DNA from: Stratiolaelaps scimitus
Lineage: Eukaryota; Arthropoda; Arachnida; Mesostigmata; Laelapidae
Assembly (NCBI GenBank): GCA_019614645.1
Contig: JABWDB010000005.1
Coordinates: forward strand, 14,125,001 to 14,189,000
Reading direction: 5' to 3'
Length of the DNA: 64,000 bases
The first letter of the stretch is position 1; the number at the start of each line of letters is the position of its first letter. This document shows, one piece after another, positions 1 through 12,457 of the stretch. The translations under genes and the position numbers were made by a program. The notes beneath the pieces are model-generated. The model was not told the origin of the DNA. It made no database searches and saw only the letters and a program-made list of their open reading frames with translations.

Positions 1-404
1 AGTTCCCCATTACCTCTTTGAGAAAGAACTCAGGGACGAGTGAATTCAATCCCTAGCTGTTGTCCTGGTAGATCGAAAAGCAATAATAATTTTCTTGTGC
101 GTGTTCTCAATATTAGCAGGGTTCGTTATAAAGAATAATAACACGAAATCAAAATAATAATAGTAATAAATATGTAATAACGATAAAGTCCCATAAAATC
201 AAAGGCACATAAATTCTTCCGATAAAACATTTGCCCACTGCAACTCGTAAGATAAATAGTTAGAGGTTACTTCTGTCGCGCCGCTCGATGCAATGACAAT
301 TTTCTTTATTAAACGGCATTTAGCATTATCACAGTAAAATCTATGCTTCGTTATGTGATTAGTGAAACGCCTGTTCGATTCTACCACCTTTTACGTTATA
401 GCAG

Positions 405-706
405 TCTCGTGTTTACCCGACCCTGTTTTCCAAGCGCGCACCCTTGTGTTTAGCATACCCATGCGTCAATATTTACTGCCAGAACAAGTGACTCATCAAC
501 CAACCACAGTCAACGGGTCTGTCGTCGACAGGCAGTTCTCGCCAGTAAGTCTTCGAATACTAATAAATTAACAATACAATTTAACGAGGATGCTATGCTA
601 ACACTTCCTTCTACAGATGTCAACAGATTCGTTCTATTTACCAGTTGCGAATGATACAGTTCTAACGCGTAGCTGCCAATCGAAGTTATCCAACAAGGCA
701 ACGTAA
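405..706 (+). CDS. Candidate 3' end of an unassigned plus-strand gene (two exons)
   Basis: I do not recognise the product. Exon 405-544 follows a pyrimidine-rich acceptor ending TTATAGCAG and stops at a consensus donor GTAAGT. A 72-nt intron follows with acceptor TTCCTTCTACAG, then exon 617-706, which runs in the same phase (0) to TAA at 704-706. The joined frame encodes about 75 residues, including SCLPDPVFQARTL early on and MSTDSFYLPVANDTVL at the start of the last exon, with possible N-glycosylation sites NGS and NDT. The first exon begins in phase 1, so earlier exons lie outside the window or in 1-400, where I found none. The nearest poly(A)-like signal is in repeat tail sequence near 904. 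The support is two strong splice sites, a plausible short intron and phase agreement; there is no homology. Confidence 0.4.
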
Positions 707-868
707 TGTGTGTTAGAATATAATAGGGCCTTGTCTTGATTCGTATGCGGCGATTGAGTGCCGTCTCTGAGATAACGTTGAAATGACGATTGACCGAGTA
801 TTGAATGACCCTTGTCTTACCATTACACACCTTTATCATATTACACACCTTTATCATATTTTTTTCCG

Positions 869-912
869 CGAGAACTTAAGCATTGTTGAACTGCAGTTCC
901 GAAAATAACCCT
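869..912 (+). repeat. SINE/LINE 3' tail fragment
   Basis: This is a short copy of a tail found several times in the window: GAGAACTTAAGCATTG, a variable spacer, then GCAGTTCCGAAAATAA. It matches the end of the LINE fragment at 21394-21442 and the tails of the SINE copies at 6094-6228, 6312-6460 and 25555-25675. No tRNA-like head is visible upstream. It is preceded by two tandem copies of TTACACACCTTTATCATA. Confidence 0.6.
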
Positions 913-1568
913 CAAATGAAATGAAAATGAAAAATTGGTTCAGAGGGCTCCGGATTACGTTGTAAGGGCCATTAAGGCTTTCAAGATGTATGTGCTAGTT
1001 ATCGATGCTAGCGAAACGGAGCTGGTTTTATTCTGCACACCCCAGAGAAATGGTTGATGTGCAGTTGCCCATGCTTGGGGCTTACAACTGGTCTTGTCCC
1101 GGACTGTCATATTGGGAAGGGAAGGCTATCTTCCAATATATCCCGCGGAACTCAGAACGATGCTCTTGAGGCCGTGTTCGGCTTAAGCCACAAAATCTTT
1201 GTGGGGATCTTGACGTTTCGTACGAGCTATTCCCAGGTTGACAAAATTCACGCGATGCGCCCCGCCCTGCTCGCGTTTAAGATGTCGAAGTGTCTGATTC
1301 CACCGGAGCTCGTCTTTCCGCTTACCGTTATTGGCCGCCGCTCTGATGGTTACAATACCGTATTTGTAACGTTGTTCTTCTTCTCGGAGTCGAACAACCA
1401 CTCTTGAACCGAGACGCTCTAAACAGTTCATCACCAATTTATTGAAACATATTTAAAAAAAATGTGGATACCGTAGCTTGCGAAATCTGCTCCTCCTCCG
1501 GTAAATGTACGAAACATGACGTTCAAATGTCCTAAATGTTTATGACAGCCTTTTATCATTATTTTATT

Positions 1569-1613
1569 ACGAGCACTTAAGCATTGCTGTCACCACAGTT
1601 CTGTCAATAAACC
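1569..1613 (+). repeat. SINE/LINE 3' tail fragment
   Basis: A second short tail copy: CGAGCACTTAAGCATTG, spacer, CAGTTCTGTCAATAAACC. It diverges from the 869-912 copy at several positions, so the two are separate insertions or an old duplication. It offers an AATAAA that nearby transcripts could use. Confidence 0.55.
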
Positions 1614-1757
1614 AACATTTGTATTGTACTATAAACGTAATTCAAGCTTCGTTTGAACTGCGTGACAATCACCATTATTTACTTCACAGGGTTATTGTCA
1701 CTCGGGGGCGGGGATGCTTGTAAATTAGATATGCTACCTTTTCCAACCGCTAAGACC

Positions 1758-1780
1758 ATGGTGTGTGTGTGTGTGTGTGT
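1758..1780. repeat. (GT)n microsatellite
   Basis: About eleven uninterrupted GT dinucleotides. Other short dinucleotide tracts occur at 9424-9437 (GT), 52470-52487 (GT) and 63057-63072 (CA). Confidence 0.9.
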
Positions 1781-2327
1781 CTCGTCTCGAAGCGATATAT
1801 TCTTGAATTCTCCGATTCGCGCAGTCGGCTACGCTTCAATATCGACACACTAACTGGCGACACTCGAGTTGTTCGGTCGATCAAACTTCAATGAGCAGAA
1901 TTAACTCTCATTAGCGTTCATTAATGAGAAGTACGTTGTCGTCATATCGTACTTGTCAGAAATGCTGTGTACACCAGACATAAGCGGTACACGAGTAACT
2001 CGCACGGCAAGTCTCACTCCGTATACACCCCCCAAACGAAAACTTTACTACTGCCCGGGCTGCTATGGAGTAGTAGTGCCAATTGCGGCCGAAGGTGGCG
2101 CCACCGCCATCGACCCGAGTGGTCAATGTGAAGCATTGAATCTGATGGCGAAACACTGCCTTTTTTTCTCCTGATTGCTGTTTTTTTTTATATAATGTTT
2201 AAATCATTAAGGTAAATAAGAAAGTTAGTGCGATTTATTATAATATAGTAAACGTTACAAAGGTTAAGGTAAATTGAATACGAGGCCGCAGTCATTTTAA
2301 ATTCAAATAGCTACTATAATTTACCAG

Positions 2328-4172
2328 TTAGTTGACCCCTCCGTTCTGGGGTGAACAAGACAATAGTGACCTTTGGCAAACGATTGGTCGTACCCCGCCT
2401 GGTAGGTACGCCTCGATGTGATTGTTTTGCTCGCGAGTTGAATGGAAGGTATTAAAAGTTAACACCTGAGAGTTAATGGATTTGAGTCCGCTGAGGCTGC
2501 TTCGAGCGCCACTATACGATTCGATCCGTGCAAACACAATGTTTGTGATGATCATCATAAGAGACGATGATACGATCAGCCTGAAATATAATTCACTTAC
2601 GTATAATTCGCTGTTTAGTATGTCCTGCCGACGGAATCTTAGCGAGTGTTTCTCTCGAATGGGTCGTGGTTCCTCATCGTGATGGTCCTGCCGATCAGGT
2701 CAAACGATTATAGCGTGTTACACAACGGAAAAGTCAGAAAGTCATTTGCGTTTCGATTTAGCTAGAGGAGTCAGTTGTAATAGCCGAGTTCATATATAAC
2801 TTTATTGCGAGCGCAGTTACGTACATTCAAGCCAACTGTGATTGATTACCTGTGAGTTACTATGGAACAGCTTTCTCCACTGGCGATCGAGGGCTGCCCT
2901 CCCGAACGGGGAGCTTTTCGCTGTTGGAGGACCGTCTCCTGCGAAGCCTGCAAACATATAAACAATTAGCATATTGCACAGGGTTAGGGTAAATCGCTTC
3001 CTCTAGCTGTTATGTCCAACAGACAACACTAGGCAGAATCAATAAATCTCAGCAATAGAAAACGCACGTTTGGTGTCGCACCGAAGGGTGAATGCGAGAG
3101 CGTTACCGATGTCAACGCACATTTGGCAGACCCGGGCCACACGGGCTTGTATTTACTCCACCGGACCCGCGGCTCCGCTCATCAATATAGCTCTGTTGCC
3201 ATAGACAAGGTTGTGCAGGTTTGGCTATTCCACTCTCAAATTCAACACCCACGACAAATAGCCTCGACCGCTTCACGCAATCCAACTTTTGTTCTTATAT
3301 ATATATATATATATATATAGACACGCCCACAGATCTCAGAGTCCTCGCTGCCGTCTGGTCGCCAAAGGAAAAGTTCAATGCGATTGATCAGATAGAGTTA
3401 CCCGATTTGCAGCACCGGTGTGCTACCTAATGGCGTGACTGAACTTGTAGCAAGCGGCGAACTATTCGGCGCAGATCCGCAAGAACGAAGCGTCCAGATG
3501 TATTTTACTTACCATATTGTACTTTCGTTTGCTTTCGTACCAGGGCTACCATCAGGCGCGAACGGCAAACGCTCCAAGTTGTTTCAGCTGCTATTGTACT
3601 ATGGCGCGGAGACAACGAAGTGTTTACAGTAAAAAGGAATCGTGGCTGAATTGACACGGACATTTCAACCTCAGATCATTGGAGAAATTGATGAAATAAA
3701 CCTGATGAACTTGCACTGAACATCTGCTTGACATTGCTTGCTCCTCGAATTTGCATTACGATATACACTGAATGCGGTTCAGTGTTAGCATCATCGGATT
3801 TTTCAGGAATCTCTATTAACGGAGACAGTATGTTGAACCATGTCGAGTGGAGTGATAATACAAGAACATGATACATTCATTATTAATTGATGCTACACTC
3901 GACAGTTAATGACGAAGGCTTATTGTCACGCGCCGTCAAGCCTCTTTCGAAGCCTCTAGGAAACATCCCGATATATTGACTGAAAATATGTATTTCGCAA
4001 GATATTGAATTTCGGCACAAATTTTACCCTGTACTCTTACGCCAGCGTAACTGCCTATAAATCGTATCTGGTAATTTCGCCACAATCGTACCGACAAAAT
4101 CGAAATCTATTCGCCGATATTGCGAACTTTGCATTCTCTCTAGACATGCTCAATGTAATGAGCTGGCTCGAC

Positions 4173-4206
<34 letters not shown>

Positions 4207-6229
4207 AGTATAATCTAGAAAGTTCGCAATATCCGTGGATAAAATGTTCTCCTATATTTGTCAAATTTACACACGCAACAAATTATCCAGGATCCATCGA
4301 AGCTCGTTATCAAATTAGTGTCACACGTATCGTGCCACGTAGCGCGTATGCCGGAAGAGCACGTTGTGTCGATCGATCTAATAATGCAGATCAACGCATT
4401 GATGCGTGCATCACGGCATAGTTGATACATTGAGCGCATATACTAACGGTGTGAGCTGGCGCACCTAGACACCGAGCACAGTGAATGAAAAAGAAGATCT
4501 GCGGCTAAACATCTCGCCGCTAGCATCGCTATGGAATATAATATCGCCTTCTGCATACATTCGTTCCCTCTATCGTTGGGTTGCCGAACGGGCGTCCCAC
4601 ACGCCGCACATGAAAAAAAGAAGTCCGTGGACTCGACCACGATAGCAGCTGTGGGAGTAAACAAAACAGCTTGGAACAGTTCACCAGACCGTGAAGCCGC
4701 GTTCTCCCTCTCCGCGTCTGGAGTTTATTGAGACAGTCGGTGAGGTATCCTAGTGTGGCTTGCCTATTATAGCTGACCAAACGATTCAAGGCAAGGTCCA
4801 CAGACTGGCGAGGCAGGAGGGAGAGAGGAAGGGGATTTTCATGTGTTGCTTTGATCTACTGAAAAAAAAATTAGGTATTTCAAGTCAGCGACAACCGTCG
4901 CTGCAGATCGCGCCCTCCCTCTAAGAACTGCTCGAATGCGATTTGTATTCAAACATGAACGGCCACACCAACTGCATGCTCGCACAGTCCTGTGTTGTTG
5001 TACGTTGTGTTAAATGGCTGTTTTTTTTTTTTGCTAAAGTCGTCAGCCCGGTGAAGCTATAACTGCGACGAGCAACCGGAAGTCCTCTCAATTATGTCAG
5101 CTAAAGCCAGACTAGCTCGTTGGAGGCAGACGTCGGATCTAGAGCAGTTATCAAATTGACAAGAAAGTCTATTAGATCGAGCTTCGATAGCCATTAATAG
5201 TAACCTAACCATCAATGCCACGGATCGGACGTCGATCGATTGGACGTCGATCCCGTTTGAGCTGAAACAAAGGTATACTGGTGGGCCTTTGTGGTCCGCG
5301 TCGAACATCTGAGCGTCGTCGCTGTAAATAGCCGCCGAGACGTCTTACGTACAAAACGAAACACAACTGCTTGGAAGCAGCCGACTCAAAATGGAAGAGA
5401 ACGATGTGGCCTTATGCTACGTACGCCACGGTAAATACCAAGTCAGTTCAAATTATCGTTTATCTTCTTCTCTGGCTTAAGTAACCGATCAGTCATGACG
5501 TAATCTAATTAACTACTTACCCGTATATATATATATATATATATAATATATCGTGTACGCCGTACGTATTGCTAAACACCACTCACAATATGACGTTCCG
5601 TGGACAGCATTCAGCCACTCGCACCTAACAAGCTTTGATTGTACAGCGTGTTTAAAAGTTTATGAACCAGCATTAAGCTATTGCCGCTGCGTATTTTGGA
5701 TCTCGCCCAACAAGTCTGCGTTTATTCGCGACAAGGCATACGTTTCGCCGTTCGGTGGGCTCCGAAGTTCATTCAGAGCTTTAGGCTGCGTTGAATGACC
5801 AATCAAGGCAGTGTGAGGGTGGCAGGAAACGGCCGACATACCACTTTGTCACGGCATACGCCACGCCCGAATGGCTTCTCGACACAAAGTCTTCAGTATG
5901 CCACGTTGGTAGTACAGTCTTCAGTGCGGCACATTCCCAATTGTTGCTGGCCAAGTACATCTTTCAACACCGATGTTGTTATCGGGGAGTATCTTGAGAT
6001 ATAATAGGGTACCACCTCGCAGGGCATATCAATACAGAACGCCCAGAAAACGATGTGTGAACGACGTTTGAGTGTATATATATATATATATATCCGCCTG
6101 GTGGCATGGTGGATACGCATGCGCCTTGCAATCGGGGAGATATGTAGGTGAACGCGTTCGACTCCCACCGTTGCACATTTACATTTAAGAGGTCCATCTT
6201 AAGCAATGCCGAATGCAGTTCCGTGGACG

Positions 6230-6267
<38 letters not shown>

Positions 6268-9200
6268 CTTGTTTGATTTCGTATACAAAGGGGTGAACGT
6301 AAATATTTTAGATGTCAGCGCGTTGACTTGGACTGTGTCTAAGTCTCTGGCGTAAAAAGCCCAAGGCCGCTGGTTCGAGTCCCGCGACAACCTGGTGAGG
6401 ACATATAGAGAACTTAAGCGTTGTAGAAAATTGTAGGTTCGTCAATAAACCACTGAAACCATTACAACCGATCTACTGTCCACTGTTGGCAGCTATTTGA
6501 CCTCTGAGCTGATCATCAGTTGATCTACGATCCAGGTATGGAAGCAGAACGGAGCAAGGCGGATGGTTGCACAGTCTACAGTGCACTATCATCTAAGCGG
6601 ATATTTTCGTTTGCTTTAAATTAATCCAACATCAGCAAATACATATAAACGGCATCGTAATGACAGAAAGCGACCACTCTCATCCTCTGCTGAATGAATA
6701 GATAAAATGGTATGATTGGACGAGGTTGTTCGCCCGTTGTATCGCGACATTTACGCTGCATGAGATGTATAAGAAAACTGTGCCTACCCGGTCTATTCAA
6801 CAGTCACCCTCAAACTGCTTGTTGTTATCGCCAGCAGGTATCACAGATTTGCGATAGTGGCCAACTATGGCATCTTATCCGTTGCTATTATCCAATTTTG
6901 CCTGCTCAAGCCGTGTTCAATTTATCCACCGCCGTCGTTAACCTTTGCGGCCTCCAACCTTTAGCCTTGTCAGACCACACCATTGCAATCACTTCCTCTG
7001 CCATCGCAGGAGTAGCATCGACAACGATCACCCGGTGCTTACATCGGTTTGCCGACTTCGTCTCGACTTTATATCACTTTCCCATAGCCTCAGCCGGTCT
7101 ACCCGCTGTTCCCGCGCCCGCGAGAGCCTTCTGGCAGGGCTCCTTTTCGATGGGGGCTTTGCAGTGGCTGGAGACTGTGAGGGCCGCGAGGGCCCTCCTT
7201 AGACCTTTTGGCCATTGCTCTCTTGGTTCCTCCACTTCCTTCACTCTCCCTTCAGGTTTTCTTTATCATCGCGGTGTTAGAGGCGGTACGTACAATCTGG
7301 ATATGATACGACACCGCCGGCCGTTTCATACCGTACAGGTCATCGACCTATGCGGAGACACTTTTTTTGGGAGGAGCTTCAGCGCCCGTGGTGGTTCTCC
7401 TTGGCGAAGTTTGATGCGGGGTGGAGCGGCGTTAAGCCATTTTTCATAGGAACTGTGTGAAGAGTCCGAGATTAGCGATATCTCTTCTCCTCTGTCCTAC
7501 AACAATTCAACAGAACTGGAGACACAGAGAGTAGGCGTATATAGACAGATTTATAGAGGCTAATGTTCTCACAGCGTCTTTCTTTACTTACGAGACAACG
7601 CAATATGGAGGGCGAGAGCTCTGTGCACATTACCCAGCAAGAAGTTTCTCCCTTGTGTAAAGAAAAATGTGTTACTGGAGATGTGATAAGAGTCATGTGC
7701 GAAGCGGCTCGATGTACAATACTTTCTAGATGGAGACAATAAGTCAGATCGCATTTACCTTTTCATTAGCCCGTCTCTGCCAGTTAGTGGTTAGTAAGTA
7801 GTTGGTAGTTGGCTAAGCATGTTATTGAGCCAACTCCATTTCAAGCTGTAATAATAGGCCTATCTTCGCCACACGTTTTTTTTTTTAGTTATCGGGTTAC
7901 TCCTCCCAACTGTCGAAAGTATCCGAACCTCTGGAGCAAGCCCATATGCAATTCATTGTCCGTTTTTCAGATACCCGGACAAGCTTGCACTTTAATAGAT
8001 TATGAAATTGCGATCTCTTTTGCAACGTTTTTGCTTTGTTCAACAATCCGGTGGGCAACCGCACACGCAATTTTCCGGTATACGGTCGGATATATAATAC
8101 AATTCTTGCGCATAACCTAGGAACAGTAAGAAGAAATCTAAAAGCCATTTCGTTTCCAAGTCCATACCTGCCGTAGGAGATCTCGCTGGTGGACCGCATT
8201 TTCGTTCGAGCCGGGGACTGACGCTCGGCTCGGGAGATGTCGCGGCAGCGGTAGGACCACCGCCGCCGCTGCCGCCACCGCCGCCAGTGGCCTGCGTCCC
8301 CAGCAGGCCACTCGGCCCCGCTCGTTGCGCCCCCCGCCACTCCTCGTCCTCGTCGGAGATTCGCGTCAGAGAGGCGCTGCTTGCGCCAGAGCTCTGGAAT
8401 TAGAATATGCAAGCGAAAGTTAATAAATCTACAGAGGTTGAAAATAGTTTACTAGTTAACCCCAATGATGAAAATGCTACACATGCTCGGCCACGTGCGC
8501 AGCACCCAGCAGTCTACCCACAGACAGCTGCACATTCAGGAGGAAGATGACCAACTTCGGTGTCGATGTGCACACAAATACTGTATTTCTATGCAATGGG
8601 TCTTGCTCAATACGCGTACGCTGTATACGTTCATGTTTACCTTCGAGGGGGCGAAAGAGAAATACTATAGGGAAATGTGATATGTACGAGCAAGGCTAAT
8701 GCAATGAGCTGACTGTAGATGTCTGTCATACTTAGGATGACCAGGGCCGAAGGTCATCTAATGCCAGTTGAGGATAGACGACAGCGGACGGTGGCTCAAT
8801 GTTATCCTAACAGTACTTGAAGAACATGTATAACATGACGTGAGATAACATACACCAGCCAGACAGCGGCAGGGTAGCAGTCGGGGCGCTTCGGCCTCTA
8901 GCAAACTCTGGGATCTTGTTGTTCCCACGACAGGCAAGTTTCCCGTGGGGAAACAAGGATAAATTCGAATTGATTATACCGTTGAAAATGAGCCGAGCCT
9001 GGACAAACACATTTGCCTTCGCTGTAAATGTTCGGGGTCCCGACCAGCTGTATGTTCCACCCACGAGAAATTCCCGCGATTTTTTCATGACTGTGCCCCA
9101 CGAATGTGCAGGCCGCACAATGACCTTTTCAATATGTACGAAACTAGCACGGAAGAGCGACTCAGAGAACTCGTCGCTTCCATCAGAGCGCAAGAAGAAA

Positions 9201-12200
9201 AACATTTTTGCACGCGATCTCTACGAGGCTACATATTGATACTGAATGTGGTGGAAACTAATTCCGCGCACATCCAGGCGATACTGCATTAAGGGCTCGC
9301 CTCTCCAACGAAACGAAATCTGTAATAGTCATCTGTGAACACAGCAACGCCCTCTGACAAAATAGAAAAACAATCCTTCCTCCTGTAACTGATCGTGTAC
9401 TTTGCGGGAAAGAAAAGGACACGGGTGTGTGTGTGTGTAACTTAACACTGTCGGAGTTTCCCACTTAAGCAAATTGAAATCTGTGTGGTGCAATGCGTGT
9501 GGTACAGCTTCGCACACGAATGTATCAAGATATGGATAATGAAATTATGTGGTGCTCCTTGGTTACAGTGCTGCGGTTTCGTTCGTCGAGCCACTCAAGC
9601 AACATCGAGACCGAGGATGACTCGCAAAGGTCTCGCAGACTGGTCGAGTCTGCCTGGAGCTGATGGCGATCGCTTGTGGGTCTGTTTTGTCGTGTCGCCT
9701 TTTCGGTTCAGTATACTCGACTGCCTATACCGCTTGAGCTCGTGGCCTGCTCACGAACCGCCGCTAGATTCTTGCGCACTTATCGAACACGGAAGGGTTC
9801 GGTTAATAAGAGGGCCCTGCCAAGCGTAAAATGGAAAAGTCCCACGTTGTAACCTGCTGTCCGCTGTTCGAGTTCGTCAGGAAGGCTTCATCGATGTCTG
9901 TCGATGCCCACGAAATGCCCGAGTGATTAGAAAGAGCTTACAAGAGTCCTCCGGGTTTCCGGGGACAGGGCGCCTATAACAAGAGCCGTAAAAGAGTGAC
10001 CTTAAACAATGGAAACGAAGACTGCTGTGATGTGTGTTACGAGGCTGGTAGCGCTTATCGCAGATGTTGACGATGGCCACAAAGGTTATTGTCCCAATCT
10101 CTCTCTCAACATTTACGTTTAGTGCTGGTCTTATGGAACGAACTTCGTGGTGACGTGGGCACATATTGTATTATCACTTAACTTTGGCACGTTGGTAAAA
10201 TTGTACTTTCACATATGACTTTTATGCCTAGGCGTGAATCCTTTTGTGCGACGAATTACTCGTTGGCATATTACAGCTAATAACACATATATGCAATCAT
10301 TTAATCCCTACATCTCGCTTCCTATCCTGAGAATCGCAAGCTGAGTTTAAAATTTTGCAAATTAAACATACTGAAATTACTGAAGCTAATTAACTGCAGC
10401 TAATTTTCGAAGCATAAATTACACATCCTCCTAAACTTACCTATATTTATCGTACCATGCATACCTATTTCGTGTTCGCCCGTAAAATGTGTTTATATGC
10501 TACTTCAGTGATCCGTGTCACGATCGCATAGACCCTCTCTCTCACGCACTCTCACGGAGTACTCATATTAATTTCGTTATAATAAGTGCTGATTGACCCA
10601 TAAATATCTAGATAAAAAAGGTGAACACGCAGCCCTCCCTAAGGACGATTTAGCAAAACATTCAATTAACGCTCTATGCTCTACAATCCGCGTGCCTCCC
10701 AGCGCCACGGCATGAATACCCCTATTAATGAATTAAGCAATTTGTTGTCTTGCTGCTGAGTGGGAACGACAGCAGATGATGCTGTTGTCGCCGCTGTCGA
10801 CGCGATCACTGGTACTCGCGTTTAAGCGGCGCTCTTGTTACCGCCTGCGCTGAAACATCCCACCAGCACCACCTATCGCGGCATATACCGAGCATGCGAA
10901 TACTGCGGTGGCAAGCGGCGTGCGGATATGGAGGAGGGTCGCATTTACGTGCAACACATTTTTGCAACGGCTACAGCCGGGGCGCGTCAGCCCGTGACGG
11001 ATAGGGTCCCAGTGAATCCCGAACAAATGGTAGAAGTAGCAGCAGTATCAGCTATAACAAACGCTCAAATGGGCTTAATACGTTGGCAAAGCGACGTTTC
11101 GGTACTCGTAAGAGAAAGAGCTATGTCCCGTTGAGTGTGGTACACATATGCGTCATACGTAAATATAAAAGTTGTTGAGAGTCAACGCCGACTACGTCGT
11201 TCTATCTCTGTGTATCTCACGTAGCTTCCGAGCGACTACAACAGAAGGTGACTGTACCTCAATGAGGTGGACGGGCAAGACTGCATATCACAAATATAAT
11301 TCAGCTGTACCAGACCAAAGCTTGGGCGGCTAAGTGGCAGGCCCATAAGTTCAGTTGGTTCGTATTCTAGCTGCAGGTTCGAGCCCCAGCGCCGACGGCT
11401 TAGTCTTAACTATAATGATATGCTAGTTAGTTCTTGCCCGGGTGCAAGATTGATGTAGGAGAGAAAAACCTGAGGAATTTTAGGCAAAATGCCAACTGTC
11501 AGCATGGATATGTTACGAGTTCAGAGAATGTGTGTGTAGTGGATAGGTTACGAGTGGGTAATGGTAGACTAGAGGGAAATTTGCAGTACAGTCACAAAGA
11601 GAGTAGTTGGTTTGTCTTTAAGAAGTGCTTGTAGCACACACCGCAGGAAGAGGGTCAGCCTAATTCCCGTGCAAGACGGATATATATATATATATATAAA
11701 GAAAAAAATATATATATAAAAAGGCAACCAATCCCGCTTTGGATTACTAAGTGACAATCCCTGGCTGTCAAAATCCGCGTGAATGGGGTGGTTTTGTGTA
11801 CTTATTACGACGGCGAAGTGTTTTGGCAGTAACTTATTCAGAAGCCATTGAGATGGAGCTAACAGAAAACGGAGAAGCACGAACAGTTCTACCCTATGCT
11901 CTGCAATCAAATAGCACTGCCATTTAGTGAAAGGAAGTGACCACCGAAAGGTGAAGCGATATGTTATATACTTTTGCATTGGAATCCAATGCATAGTTGC
12001 CAGGTGGAGAATCATATTTCTAAACTTTTCTAAAGTAACTCATTTCAGACTTTTTATTTTTTTTAGAGGAGGAAATTTTCTTCAAACGCACGGTCACCAC
12101 TAGAGCCCTTCCAATCTCCATGAAAGTGGGCTAATCCAGTGCAGGGTTGACGTGGATGACAAAACGCCTCTGCCTGCTAAAACCATCCTCCGCTGAGGGT

Positions 12201-12410
12201 GTATCTCTTCCCCAGACCTCATTCAGACTGCTATATATTATGTGCGCGCTCTTGCATTCTTAACGAAAACAAAAATTGGCTGGTTGCTCATACCGATCAA
12301 ATTAAATCACTTAGAATGACCTTGGCAGGTAGCAAGGAATTCTGGCTTTGCATGGAATTTATTGGGTATGTTAAATATACTGTTTTACTAACAAACTACG
12401 TACGGAACAA

Positions 12411-12457
<47 letters not shown>

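Noticed and set aside
5057..5261. Minus-strand terminal exon with acceptor CTTTGTTTCAG and 67 codons to a stop
   Set aside because: It lies in an intron of the better-supported minus-strand chain and would truncate it; no partner exon was found.
6712..7449. Longest ATG-started frame (245 codons) as a gene
   Set aside because: No domain, splice sites or sensible composition; the opposite strand looks more like decayed coding sequence.
9112..9292. Plus-strand terminal exon with helical MYETSTEERLRELVASIR
   Set aside because: A second plus frame and a 132-codon minus frame are also open here; no upstream exon in phase and no poly(A) signal.
11321..11400. Functional tRNA gene
   Set aside because: A- and B-box-like sequences are present, but no consistent cloverleaf stems or anticodon could be drawn.
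12412..12455. (TA)n as a centromeric or telomeric signal
   Set aside because: Tracts are short, scattered and flanked by unique DNA; no satellite array or telomeric repeat is present.
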